Below the pieces are notes generated by a model. It was not told the DNA's origin and made no database searches. It saw only the letters and a list, made by a program, of their open reading frames with translations. This document shows, in pieces, positions 1 to 11,275 of a stretch of DNA of 64,000 nt (position 1 is the first letter of the stretch; each line of letters starts with the position of its first letter). Source of the stretch: Rhabdornis inornatus (lineage: Eukaryota > Chordata > Aves > Passeriformes > Rhabdornithidae). Location: NCBI GenBank assembly GCA_013397075.1, contig VWZS01003490.1, positions 1,168,134-1,232,133 on the forward strand, given 5' to 3'. The translations under genes and the position numbers were made by a program.

Positions 1-773
1 ATACTAGTGTAATTTCAGCTTGCTTGCCATAAAACTTCCTACTGAAATCTAGTATCTATTGAAATAATATTGACCTAACTTGTCAGCCATACATTAAATA
101 TTTAATGTATAATAATGATTAAGTATTCAGTAGTCCATAATAACATATAACAAAACAGTATTACTATCACTGATGAAGACTTTCATTAGGAAATAGATGT
201 TAGTATTAAATTTATATGTAGGTTTTCTCCTAAAGAATATACCATGAAATAGAACCAGAAGAGAACATCTACTCTCTCTGGATGATCTTTCAGAGAGGGT
301 TCTGCCATTTTTACCTGTCTTTGTATTGATCTTTCTTAGTACATGCAGACTGCTTTATGTTTTGTATGTGGAAAGACTGGTGATTGTTCAGCTTGTTATG
401 TATGAGAATCAATAAATGCAGAGCTGAACATATTCAACAAGGAAGTTAATTAAATACTGCTAGATGTTGTTGGCTATTTGTTTTTTCTGTTTTGTTGATG
501 CTTTTTTCCTCACTAAATTAATGATGTTAATGATACCTACCATTGAAGATAATTTGTTTAGTAGTTTGGTTCCTAAGGGCCTCCTCTATAAATAGAAGTG
601 TTAATTCACAAGACTAACTGCTCCCTTATGGAGGAAAAATGTTGAAGATTTTCTGCTTGGAATTTTATTATTTCTCATTCTTGTTTTTGCTCTTGTCTGT
701 GCTTACCATAGAGTTTACCAGAGAACCTGAACTGTTAAGGATATTTCAAAGGAGATGGGAATGCTCACATATA
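1..773. other. non-coding AT-rich sequence
   Basis: No coding exon, RNA gene or recognised repeat is visible here apart from the 22-bp palindrome listed separately. An open frame begins at 639 but becomes CR1-like only from about 783, so its first part is read-in from unique sequence. Confidence 0.6.
89..110. repeat. perfect 22-bp palindrome
   Basis: The left arm atacattaaat (89-99) is followed at once by its exact reverse complement (100-110), giving an uninterrupted 22-bp dyad with no spacer. It could extrude as a cruciform or bind a dimeric protein. Chance palindromes are commoner in AT-rich DNA, so function is not implied. Confidence 0.85.
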
Positions 774-933
774 ATGCCCAGAGGAGCTCTGGATGCCCTC
801 TTCCTGGAAGTCCCTAAGGCCAGGTTGGATGGGGCTCTGAGCAATGGAAAGGGTCCCTGCCCATTACAGGGGGCTTGGATCTAGATGACCTTTAAGGCCC
901 CTTCCAATTCAGACTTTTCTGTGATTCTATGAT
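774..933 (+). mobile_element. CR1 LINE, 3' end fragment (plus strand)
   Basis: This is a 5'-truncated copy of the avian non-LTR retrotransposon CR1. The sequence follows the CR1 3' end in order: the last ORF2 codons, the stretch around 'ccaggttggatggggctct' (821-839), a g-rich 'acagggggcttgga' segment, 'cccttccaatt', and the terminal 'gtgattctatgat' octamer-type tail at 921-933. Frame +3 from about 783 to 845 reads as the CR1 ORF2 C-terminus (pattern LDALFLEVPKARLDGALSN, corresponding to the usual DAPSLEVFKARLDGALSN). About 10 bases usually found after the ORF end appear to be missing. The element is dead on arrival and has no coding capacity. Confidence 0.93.
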
Positions 934-2511
934 GTACTTTAACTCTTAGTTTAAATTAGGAGTTCATGTTTTTTTTTTGGATTGATTGTGTTTGTTTCCC
1001 TAATAATAAGCAAAACAATTATCTTCTCTCTTTCTCTGATGTGTTAATGACTACTTCATTTCAGCAAGGTACTTGTACTATATAAGTAGGGAAGAAATGA
1101 TACTCATAAGTTTTTCTGTTACAACACCAAATATGTTTTTTAAAATATATGCAATATTTAAATAGCACTGCCTAGAACCTTAATCAAAAAGCAATTAAGC
1201 CTTGGCTTTCAAGCACTTTGCTATGCCGTATTTGAGTATATGAGCTTCTGTATCTGTGCCACCTCCTGAGGTCTCCAGGAGGACACAATGGATTGGTGGT
1301 CCCTACTTTTCCTAATGTGCAGATGCTGATCAAAATTGCTACATGTCTAGATTAAGAGGTGTGTATGCACATGCTATCAAAAGGATTATTTGGAGTTGAT
1401 ACCTTTTGATTCAAGAGCTGCTGCTCTGCTTTTCAGAGTAGGTGTCCAGGTGTGATCTGAAAGAATATTCCAAAACGTAGTACCATTGAGTTAGAAAATG
1501 GCAACTTCTCCTTTTTCAGGAAATATAGCAATGATTGTGGATTTATGGAGCAGGAATTTCAATCCAAAAGTCCCAAAACAGCCACAGGCTGCTAAGATGT
1601 CAAGTGTGTGTGCATGTTTGTGTGTTTCTCACAAGTCTCTTCTCTGTGTAGCAATGCAGAAAATATACTGTTATGCAATGGAACTGAAAGCATCTGGTTA
1701 TTTGTTTTAAGACAGTTTTGTTGCATGGTCTTGGACTGAACTAATAAGACAAATATTAGAAGTTGCAGCATTTTAGATTACTTTGAACAAGAATCCAGGT
1801 AAACTAAACAGAAAAGATATGGTTCTGTGAGAATATCCCATGATTTCTTTTGTTGATGAGACTTATGCACTCAAACAAATCCACTGATATGTTTGGGGCC
1901 GTCAAGTTTTTTTTTGGCAAAGCCCTTTGTAGCAGCACAACCTGAAATCAATCTCAACACAGCAAGGAAAGTTTACAAGACTGCTATTTAGTATTGACTC
2001 TGAACATCTTTGAGACGTATCAAAATAACCAGTCTAACCTTTGGTTACTTGCTTGTTGTTATAGCTGGGCAAGCCCTGTTTAAGAGAAAATATTTTATAT
2101 TTTCCTTTGGTTTCAATTGGTTCATCAGTGTATCTCCCATCCTTGCTGCCTCCATTAGCACCCGTGCTGTGAAGTGATTACTGTAGGTGAGGAGATTAAA
2201 ATCTTGCTTGTTAGGTTTCAAGTGCACCCTCACACTTCTGAAAAATTTTTAATTAAAGCTTCTGAAAACTGTATTTACTCTTTAAATTCAACACTTGGCA
2301 GCTGTAGTGAGAAGTAGGCCCCTTCACAAGAGAACAGCTGAACTACCTGAGAGAAGACAGAGCTTTGAAGAGATTACATAAACCCTAAGAGGTCAACAGC
2401 TAATTTGCTTCTGATAGAGCTTTCTAAAGCAGTACAAGCCACTTAGCTCTGTTCATTTTAACAGCTCTAATGTGACTAAATCTCCTGTACTGCTGTGGGG
2501 ATAATCAAACA
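934..2511. other. non-coding sequence, nothing recognised
   Basis: Short open frames at 1498-1710 (+) and 2045-2233 (-) show no recognisable protein pattern. No repeat family was identified. A T-rich run lies at 968-979. Confidence 0.5.
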
Positions 2512-2607
2512 ATGGTTGCAACATCCAATGTCCTTGTTATGGCACGTTCAGTGGCAAAGACATTCACTTCAAGCATGAAATGTGCTGTGAATCCGTTCTT
2601 GTATCAA

Positions 2608-2745
2608 GATGATAAGCTCCTGAAAGCTGTAAAAGAATGGCTCAAAGATGTAGAGGCAGATCATGTTAGATTCTGCTTGAAGGTTCTGTATCTAAACTAT
2701 CAGCACAGGAATGATACTACTTACACCGTTTACATGACTAGGTAA
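2608..2745 (+). pseudogene. possible mariner-type transposase C-terminal relic
   Basis: The frame opens at 2512 and stops at 2743-2745. Residues 33-50 read DDKLLKAVKEWLKDVEAD, which resembles the segment near the C-terminus of mariner-family transposases, where an acidic pair is followed by a V/AVxxWL helix and then a basic/aromatic stretch ending in a GDYxEK-like tail. Residues 51-77 fit that tail only loosely (LYLNYQHRND in place of a KLVxRYxKC-type stretch). Residues 1-32 do not convincingly match the catalytic DD34D region. No terminal inverted repeats were found. If real, it is an old, heavily mutated DNA-transposon fragment. The match could be chance similarity of a short helix. Confidence 0.3.
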
Positions 2746-5700
2746 AATTTCTGTCATTTGCAGTGGACCCAGAGAAACTTTATTTTCTAAGCTGAGACAA
2801 ATTGTATAAGCACAGAATAATTTACCGGAATTCTACCTGCTGGTATCAAGGTTATTATCAAGCTGTTAATTGGCACTATATTGACATCCTTGCTATAGAG
2901 AAATCCTGGAGCTCATCTAAAGGAGACAGTCACCTCCACACTCCACTTCAGTATTACCTTGTCCGGAGAGCAGTGCTCGAGTTCTAGAGATGGTGCACTG
3001 ACAGTGATAGGTGATGACCTGATGACCTGAGAGGTAAATCAGTGCCAGCATGACATGTGTTGGACTGTTGCCTGCTAGTTCTGTGATAGCATGGACACTA
3101 CGTGTAAAATTGGAACAAAGAGACAGCTGCTGCAGTTTTTCATGTCTGAGGGAAATCTTTATTGTTGACCAGCATGTATTACATCTGTCACTTTATTTTT
3201 TGACTCTAAAGGATCAAAGAGTGCTGCAACGTGTCTGTAGCTACTCTAGTGTTTTCTTTATAACAAACCAAAGAACTTTGTGGCATTTCAGTGTATTAAA
3301 TACACAAAATGATCTGTTTACAAAAATTTATTTCCACTTTTTCCTTGCTATAGTGGTTCATGATTTACTGTCTTCATAATACTACCAAATTCCCTAATAA
3401 ATCTGGATTTTTAAAATTGCTGTATTTTTAGGGGAAGAAAAAATGTTTCAGCTAGCTTCCTAAAAATATGTTATCCACAAATTGAAAAAAAAAAAAAAGA
3501 AACAGTCCTCTGAATTCATGTAGGGAAAGGAAGAATTTCCTAATGTAAAATGTACACCATCAGATTTGGCTGTCAGTGACAGAAGTGAACCATAATATAT
3601 ACTTTCTATTTGCAGCATTCAGAGCAGCTTCTTTCGACAGTTGCTACCTCATAAACATTCAGTTTCATACACTTTTTGGCATATCATTAAAATTGATCAT
3701 TGTAAGTAATCTGTCATCAAAGAAAACAATGGATAAGCTTTGCTGATCCTGCATTTCTCTTGCGGAGTAAGTTCATGTAAGAAAACAACAATCCAAAGAA
3801 AAAACCTGTATTGTGAAGCATAATTATTAATTCCAAACAGGCTATGGAGCAAAATTGCCTGTAAGAAATGAAGCTGGTAAATTGTGCAGTCCAAATTCTG
3901 AATTGTTATTGTTTTGAAGTATCAGGACTGCAATCATACAGGAAATTCTTTTTATCTGTTTGAATAAGATGTTTGTTCTTGGTTCTCTCATTTGAACCAA
4001 AGGTATACTAAGTACTAGCTGTGGTCTGTGATTTGTTGGGATGAAGGTTCTTTGGAACACACCACTTAAAATCTATGGCTTGGGATGTTATTCTGCAGAT
4101 TTCTTTTGTTCTGTGGGAGAATAAATGACTGGTTTTGTAATAATTTATTGCATTTTCTGCCCTAAATCTACCCAGTATGAAGGCAAAAGAAAAGTTCAAT
4201 ATGAAAATTCATTTGTGTAAGCTGCTAAAGATACAAAAGGAGAAAATGGGGTATTACACTATGGGGTATTAAGTTAGCAGCAGGTATGCATCTATCAAAA
4301 ATTCATAGGAAGGACCTGCTTTATACAGCAGGTAATGCCAGGAATACAAACCATGTCCTTGAAAAAAGGTCTCAAGGCTTTCCTAGAGAAAAGATTATGA
4401 GTAGTGACTGTTTTTTCATTAGTGTAGTCAATCTGTTAAACTTGATTAATAGTAAATACTATGTGCTAGAAATCAGAAACTTGTTTTAACATATCTGTTT
4501 TAACATCATTTATGGTGGGCTTTTTACTTGCTCTGCCATAAGAAATTTAAATATCAAAACAGGAATCAAGGGGGAAAGATAGAGCAACAAGTTATAGGTA
4601 ATATAATAATGACCATTATTTCTGTAAAGGTATGAAGGGTATCTCCTATGGAATTCTGATGCTGCAGAGCTTCCAGGAATTAAAATGGACAATCTGCTGG
4701 ACTTAGTTTCATTTGTGGCAGAGCAGTGAGATATAAAGTATTTAGAAACCTAATGCATTTTTTGCTGGCCCTTAGACAGACTAATTATATGATGGTAAGT
4801 AATAATTCAGCTGATCTTTTCCCTCAGAGATCTCAGGAAAAGAAATGTGTCATTTTGCTTTCCAAAGCAACCCTTATGGAAGGCCAAATATTAGCCAGAT
4901 TCAACAACAATCACACTCCTTACTGTGAGTACCACTTAGAAACCCATTAGAAGAGAGTTGGCCATTCCTCTTTGGTCAGGCACCAAACAGAAAAAAAATC
5001 AGGCAATTCATGCCCAAGTGTCTGGGAACAGGAAATCTGAGATATCTGAATGTCAGAAAAATGTGAAGAGGCCTTGCTACACAAAAGTGGTGCGGGAATC
5101 CTAAATCTATGGGCAAAATAAAAGAATTGGTAGTATGATCATTGGGCGCTGTGTCTGTGTGCTGGTGTTCTCAGTGTGTTCCTGTCAAGGGTCAGCACAG
5201 CCAGCTCACACTTCCACAGCAGGCGTGCACGTATTGACTGTACCCAACTCTGAGACACGCTCTACTGGGGGCTTCTATTTCAGCTGCATCTGTAAGACCT
5301 AACCATACCTCTGGACAAGGCACCAAGGGTCTCAGTCTGGGTTTGGCTGCCCACATTTGGGAATGATGATTATCCTGAATCGTATCCATATAATAATCTG
5401 GTTTGATTGTCACTTTAGATACTTAAAAGCGAATGAAAGCTGCCACAAAAGGGAAATGAAATGTCTTTAATATATTTTAGTTTATGGATTTATCTTAAAA
5501 ATATAACAGCCCAAATTGGCATTTTTTAATCTGAAAATAAATGGCTATCACTTAAAAAGAGACACAAAGCAAGGAAGATGTTTAGCTCTGCAATCAAAGA
5601 CGTGGTTTAACTGTGCAGATTAACTGGATGTTACACTATCTATATTTCCTTTTGCTCCTACATCTGCTATTTTTTTTCCTGAGAAATATAAAAAATAGAA

Positions 5701-5789
5701 AGCTACTTATTCCTCAATAACATTTCTCTATCTCTTTAAGAGATAATTTAGGATAGATGATCTGCTCCAATGTTCCAAATTGAAATTAG
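2746..5789. other. non-coding sequence with an A14 run
   Basis: Holds an A run at 3485-3498 and several short frames without recognisable protein content. Nothing else was identified. Confidence 0.5.
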
Positions 5790-6022
5790 TGAAGGAAATA
5801 AATAGGAGAGATGTAGAGCTGGGGGAAGGAAGAAAATAGAGTAAACAACTTAAGAGCATGAAATGTGCAAATAAAATTTGGCAAGGATGGTGAGAAGAGG
5901 AAAGGAGAAATGAGAATATTAAAGGAAGATGAAAAGAGCAATTTAGAACAATTTGAGACATAAAAACTAGACAAAGACTAGAAAAGCGAGAAAAATAGTA
6001 AGGAAGCAAGAGAAACATAAAA
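5790..6022 (+). repeat. purine-rich low-complexity tract
   Basis: The plus strand is strongly biased to A and G for about 230 bases (gaagg, aggaag, gagaaa and similar words recur), with few C or T. There is no fixed unit. The complementary pyrimidine strand yields Ser/Phe/Leu-rich short open frames that are composition artefacts, not genes. Long polypurine tracts can form triplexes, but that is only a property of composition here. Confidence 0.7.
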
Positions 6023-9000
6023 GTAACACGCCCCAAAGGTGAGATTTTCAAAGGAAAGACGTGTAATTAACTCGAGTTATAGACCTTGGACTGCAAGCAG
6101 TTTGCTCAGTTTCTTGACACCTCCTTCATCTTTGTCACAGTAGTTATTTCATCAGAGGAGAGAGTTTGTTAGAAAGTCTCTGGTTAAAATTGTACCAGTT
6201 TTGAAACATGTTAAGTTGTCAAAATTTTTTTGTTTTTAAAGGGATAAAATCTAACGAAATATTGTTTGGTATTGGGGTGGGAAAGAGAGTGTACTGCCCA
6301 TAGCCAAATGGTGAGAGCATGCCCTGCTAGCATGTCAAGGCCTGACCTGCAGACTAAGAATTTAAAATTGTCTGCCACAAACTGAGTGTGTTTCTTGACT
6401 GCTGAGCTGCTGGTTTTTTGATTTTTTTTTTTTTCCTGGAAATGGCCATTTTGCTTGATTTTGTTTTATGCCATTTTGCCTTTTGCACAGAACATTTGAG
6501 AAGTTTGGATTCCCCACTGAATTCCCAGATCCGTGTTAACTTTTTTCCTTTTTAGATGGATATATTTGGGTTTTCTTGTATGAGTAAAGAATGAGTACTC
6601 TTATTAATTCATTGGTTGTACATGGAGCATAATTTGGTTATGTTTATAAGTGTGTATTCTTCACCACAATTTAAGTCTAGAGGTGTTTTGTTTATGTGGT
6701 CTGTTTGAAAGCCATGAGATACTTCACAAACTGGGCTGGTGTGAAGCACCTTTGGCACTGGTAGCTGTGTCTGGAAAACTGTGTTTTCTTTCTCCTTTAA
6801 AGATAGCCTCCTCTTTTCAAGGACACTGTATTTAAATGTAATTTGCTATGTTAGGTCTGTTCTAGTTTTTGCCTTCCCTTAGATATTGAACTGTCTCAGT
6901 TTCTCATTATCACTCTTTTTTTCCAGTCCAAAGTGTGTGTTTCAGCTGTTTGGATTTTTTTTCCTACAGCTCATTTATTTTTCTGTAGCCAACACCCTTT
7001 CTGTAGGCCTTCATTTCGAATTTAGCAAACACTAGATTAATTCACTGCATTCCACAGGTGCCTGCAGGACAGGAGACTGGAAATGAATGCTCCTCACTAT
7101 CCCTTTTGTGTGTTTGCCAACCACTGTCTTTAGTCACAACTTTTTGTCTCAGCCTTCTTTTTGTTGTTTGAAAGGACCAGTTATGTGTGTTTGTGTGTAT
7201 GTCTATATAGGTGGATACACACATGTCAACACACAAATATGTATATACATATATTTGTGAATTTAAATCTCTTCCCAGTAATTCTCAGTTAATAGTCTGC
7301 TCAGTTAGTAGTTTGCAGTATTTATTTTTCTAGAGAGTAAATTGAATGCTTTGAACTTGTTTTGCTCTCACTGGAGTTACTAGAAGGGACACATACAAAT
7401 TTGGCTGGCCATCAAAACATGACCAAAACCCTTCTAATTACTGTCATCATGTCACCACCTGCGAGGCAGTACCTTGAAGCAGAGTGGGTGTGTGCCATGC
7501 TTTGTTTTAGTTTTAGCTTAAATGCTATTCATAGGGAAGGCACAGAAAGAAGTGAGCATGTAAGAACTCCCGATGTGGTACAAATACCTGGGAGCGCATG
7601 AAGCTTCCCAGGGTCAGACCCATTGTTCCCCAAGCTGAACCATTTGTTTATAATTGGAATAATAAGTATTTTTGGCAGTCTTCCATCTGAGGAACATGTG
7701 TAAGAAACAAGTGTCAAGCCAAATACAAGTGTTACTTGAAGCCTCAAATTAGACTTGAATATGCAGTTACAGAAGGTTGTTTTGAAACATTCTTTGTTCC
7801 AATAAACTCTTTCAGTCTCAATAGCTAAAGAGATGATGGTCAGGGTTTTGCAGACTGACGCTGTTTTTCTGTACATTCAAAACTATTTTGCAATCCATAG
7901 CTGGAATAACAAGGTGCTACATCGACGTTGTATTGATGAAAATTTGCTTTTTCGGGGTGAAAACCACAACTTTGCATTGTGTTGAATAATAAATAAAATG
8001 TGGTGTGTTTTTACTGTGTTTTTCTAGCTCAGCACAGAGCTTCTGTTGGCTGTGTGTGGGAGGCTGTCAGGTGGAGACACCCTACCAACCTTTGTCCTTT
8101 TGAACTAGGTTGCAGAGGTCTTGCATCAAATCCCAGTGCTCTTGAGCTGTGTGTTTGAGTAACTAGATGACATTGTTGCATGGTGAAGTAGACCTGTATG
8201 AGCTGAGTAATATCCAGTTTCAGGGAAATGGTCAGGAATTGGATGTACAGTTTTAGGGAAGTGGATTGTTTCTTATTATCATGCAGGAAGAGTTCAGGCT
8301 TACCCATCTCTAATCACTTGTGTAGCTCTAATTTCTTTTATTACTTACCTACTTAGATTCTCCAACTTACTTTTTCCCTGGTTTTAGTACCACGGAGAAG
8401 GAAATGATTTTGTAAGAGTGGATCCTACTGAAATTGAGATAGGGGCAGGAAGAGACATTTGAGAAAGATAAAAGTCTGATATACACAAAAGAAAAAGGGA
8501 AGTGTATCAGAGGTCCTGAACCATTTCAAATTTTACTGTGCTTAAATAAGGCCAGTTGCAATGTAGTTTATAAAGACTCTCACTGAAACTTATAATTAGA
8601 GGTTACACAAGGGCAGGTAACATTTCAGAAACGGGTAAGACATCTGACCCAACATGCCTGCTTACTGAAATGGAACAGCCTTAGGCTCTCCTGAGATCAT
8701 TGCTGAGCAACTCCCCAGATTGCCATTAAAGGCCTACCCTTCACCTCTCTGCAGGTCACTCTTTTAAGAAAAGGAATTTTTTCTCACTCTTCAAACTTCT
8801 GATTTTCTAAAGGTTCCCAAGCTTCTCACGTTATTTAAAATGTTTTAAAAACTGGCAAAAAAAATCACTTCTTCGACCTGGGGAAAGAAATCCATTCTGC
8901 ATTTGACCTCTACTTGTTGTTGTGCTTATTAGTATTCTAATTCTCACACAATGTTCTCTCAGTGACAGCACTTACCCCCATCTCAGCTGATCAAATTTAG

Positions 9001-9532
9001 CTGCGTGTTTTTTCTTTACTCTTTTTGACAGCTGCTGTAGAGGCTTTGCAATTGGGGGCATTGAACTCACCTGCCACCATGTTGATTTGCTTTATTATTT
9101 TAAATTTGTTTTAAATCAAATACCAGAATACTTGATGAGTTTGAGACCTGAGAGTGCTGTGTACAAATTTGAATATAGCATCACAATCCCATGTTGTGGG
9201 ATCTGCCCAATCTGCCCAATATGATATGGCACATGACCTGCAGAAAAAATCCTGATTTAACTTAAACTGATTGAAACAGATAAAAATGCCCTTTTCACTC
9301 ACTTTTGATCCTTTCATTCTTTCAATTTCTTTTTGGATAACTGGTGACCCATTGGACCAGTTGCTTTGCCTGCTTTCACCACCTTTTCTTTTCCACACGA
9401 GTGAAACTGGAATTTTTTCAGCATGGGGAGGAGAGGGAGAAGGTGGCAGTCTCATATAGGGATGACATTTTGGGAGCAGGCTGCTCCACTCCTCTCCAAA
9501 GGAAGAGTTCCTAGAACTCTCTCCTCTAGACT
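6023..9532. other. non-coding sequence
   Basis: Contains a T-rich run near 6420-6435 and a TG/TA-rich low-complexity patch at 7182-7256 that includes a 12-bp palindrome (atgtatatacat). No gene or repeat family was recognised. Confidence 0.5.
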
Positions 9533-9683
9533 TTTCTATGTGCCTCAGAGCTCAGACTTGCAATGCTACTCAGAACACGTATCCATGTTTAGATCTGTGG
9601 CATGTTTGTTTTTCTGATTAAAAAAAAAAAAAAAAGACAATCCTATATTGACCTGATTTGCTTAACTTAAATGAAGAGAAATG
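9533..9683 (+). repeat. unclassified repeat, copy A
   Basis: This segment aligns with 11143-11275 in the same orientation. Shared blocks include ttctatgtgc, gtatccatgttta, ctatattgacctga and tgcttaactt. My hand alignment of the first ~58 bases gives about 7 mismatches and one 2-base gap. Copy A carries a 16-A run at 9620-9635 that copy B lacks. The family is not recognised; it may be part of an old transposable element or a local duplication. Confidence 0.8.
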
Positions 9684-11142
9684 CTAGCATTAAACTAAAT
9701 GAGTTCTGTGTTAAAATTAGGTTTACTGTAGTTACCTTCATTATTCCTATGCAATAATATTTCAATTTTCCGGTCTTCTTCTTTTCCTTTTTCCTTCCTT
9801 CACAAAACTGCAAGCATCCAATTATTTTCTTTTGTTTAAGTCAGTGAGAATTTTGCTAGGTTTGTGACCGAGGCAATAACAGATATGAATTTTTACAGCC
9901 CCCCTTTCCAGAGGTGCCATCCAGGGCTGTGTAATTGCTGCCATGGGGGCAGGCTGAGGTTGTGCCTGCCCTTCAGTAACAGTGCAATATTTCTCTGTGC
10001 ATATTTAAATTTGCTCCTTTTCTGCGAAATCTCTTATTTCTCTGCCATCCCAATATGGTCTCAATACGAAATGAATCTTATGTCGTTTGGGTGATAGGCC
10101 CAGAAATATGCATCTGAATAATCTAGCTACTTTTTAATATGAATAGTAATTTTATAGGAAAAATATATGGGTAACAATAAAGACTGGGAATGTGGAAGTG
10201 CTTAAATGAAAATTGATGCAGAATGTCTGTATTTGCACAGGAGGTAATTTGCTTCTTGCTGTATTTTCTGAATTTATTATTGTTTGAATTGACACCTTGT
10301 ATTTTTTTAACCACTATTTGATGGGTTTATTTAAAAATACAGCTGTGGATTTTAGAGAAATTCTACCTATTGTGTCAGAACATATTGATGTTTGATACAT
10401 TGCTATAACCTTGTACTAAAATTTTCTTTGATTTCCCTTTCATGATTTTCATATTATATTTCACATTGACACAGATTCTGCAGCCTGTGAAAGGTGATAT
10501 TTTCCTAGTAGATATGTTCACAGAAGTGGCCATCTCTAGATGAGCTTCTTACTTCTCCCTCCCAGGATAAATTAAATCCTGTTCTTCTTTTATGCTTGTT
10601 ATAATATTCTAGAACATTAACTCATCTTCTTAAATGCACATTAACTAAAAAAAAAAAAATAGGAAAAAAAAATGGGCAAATTTGGCATAGGTTTGCTAAA
10701 TGTTGTGATTTAACTCTCAGGATAAAATTGTTTTTAGGTGTCAAGGTTGATCCACATAGCGTACTGTTAATATTTGGAACATTCTGCCATAAGCAATAAC
10801 AGAGTTAAATATTTTTAAACATCATAACCAAATAACTGTGGATTCTTTATAAGAAACCAAACCTTGGATCCTCATTATAGAAATATGTGCTCATACTCTG
10901 GTTAGTGTAGGAATAACCATATGCCATAGTCATCCTTGCACTCTGTTCATTCTCTGCTAGGAATTTTTGCTCTAGTAGAGTCACGAATTTTGTAATTTGG
11001 CTGGAATTCCTAGCTACGTGTCAGGGCTACAGCCATGCAGAAATCCTAATACACTAACTGAAAGCACACAGCGAAGTTTCACAATGTTCTTCTAATGAAC
11101 TTGTAATTCTGCTTTGTGTCAGATCTGCTCTGTATGCAAAAG
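9684..11142. other. non-coding sequence between the two repeat copies
   Basis: Contains A-rich runs at 10648-10671. No protein-like frame or known repeat was identified. Confidence 0.5.
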
Positions 11143-11275
11143 TTTCTATGTGCTTTAGAGAACTCAGTCTTGCAGTGCTACACAGAGCATGTATCCATGT
11201 TTAATTCTGTGACATACAAGAGAAAAACTGTGATAATTCTATATTGACCTGAGCTGCTTAACTTTGAGGGAAATG
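11143..11275 (+). repeat. unclassified repeat, copy B
   Basis: Diverged direct copy of 9533-9683, 1,610 bp downstream. It retains the same order of shared blocks but has no poly-A run in its middle. Divergence suggests an old duplication or two insertions of one family. Confidence 0.8.

Noticed and set aside
639..782. Start of the frame at 639 as a host gene with a signal peptide
   Set aside because: The hydrophobic start is AT-rich unique sequence that runs by chance into the CR1 ORF2 remnant.
5728..6051. Ser/Phe/Leu-rich minus-strand frame resembling a membrane protein
   Set aside because: It is the translation of the complement of a purine-rich tract, so the hydrophobic look is a composition effect.
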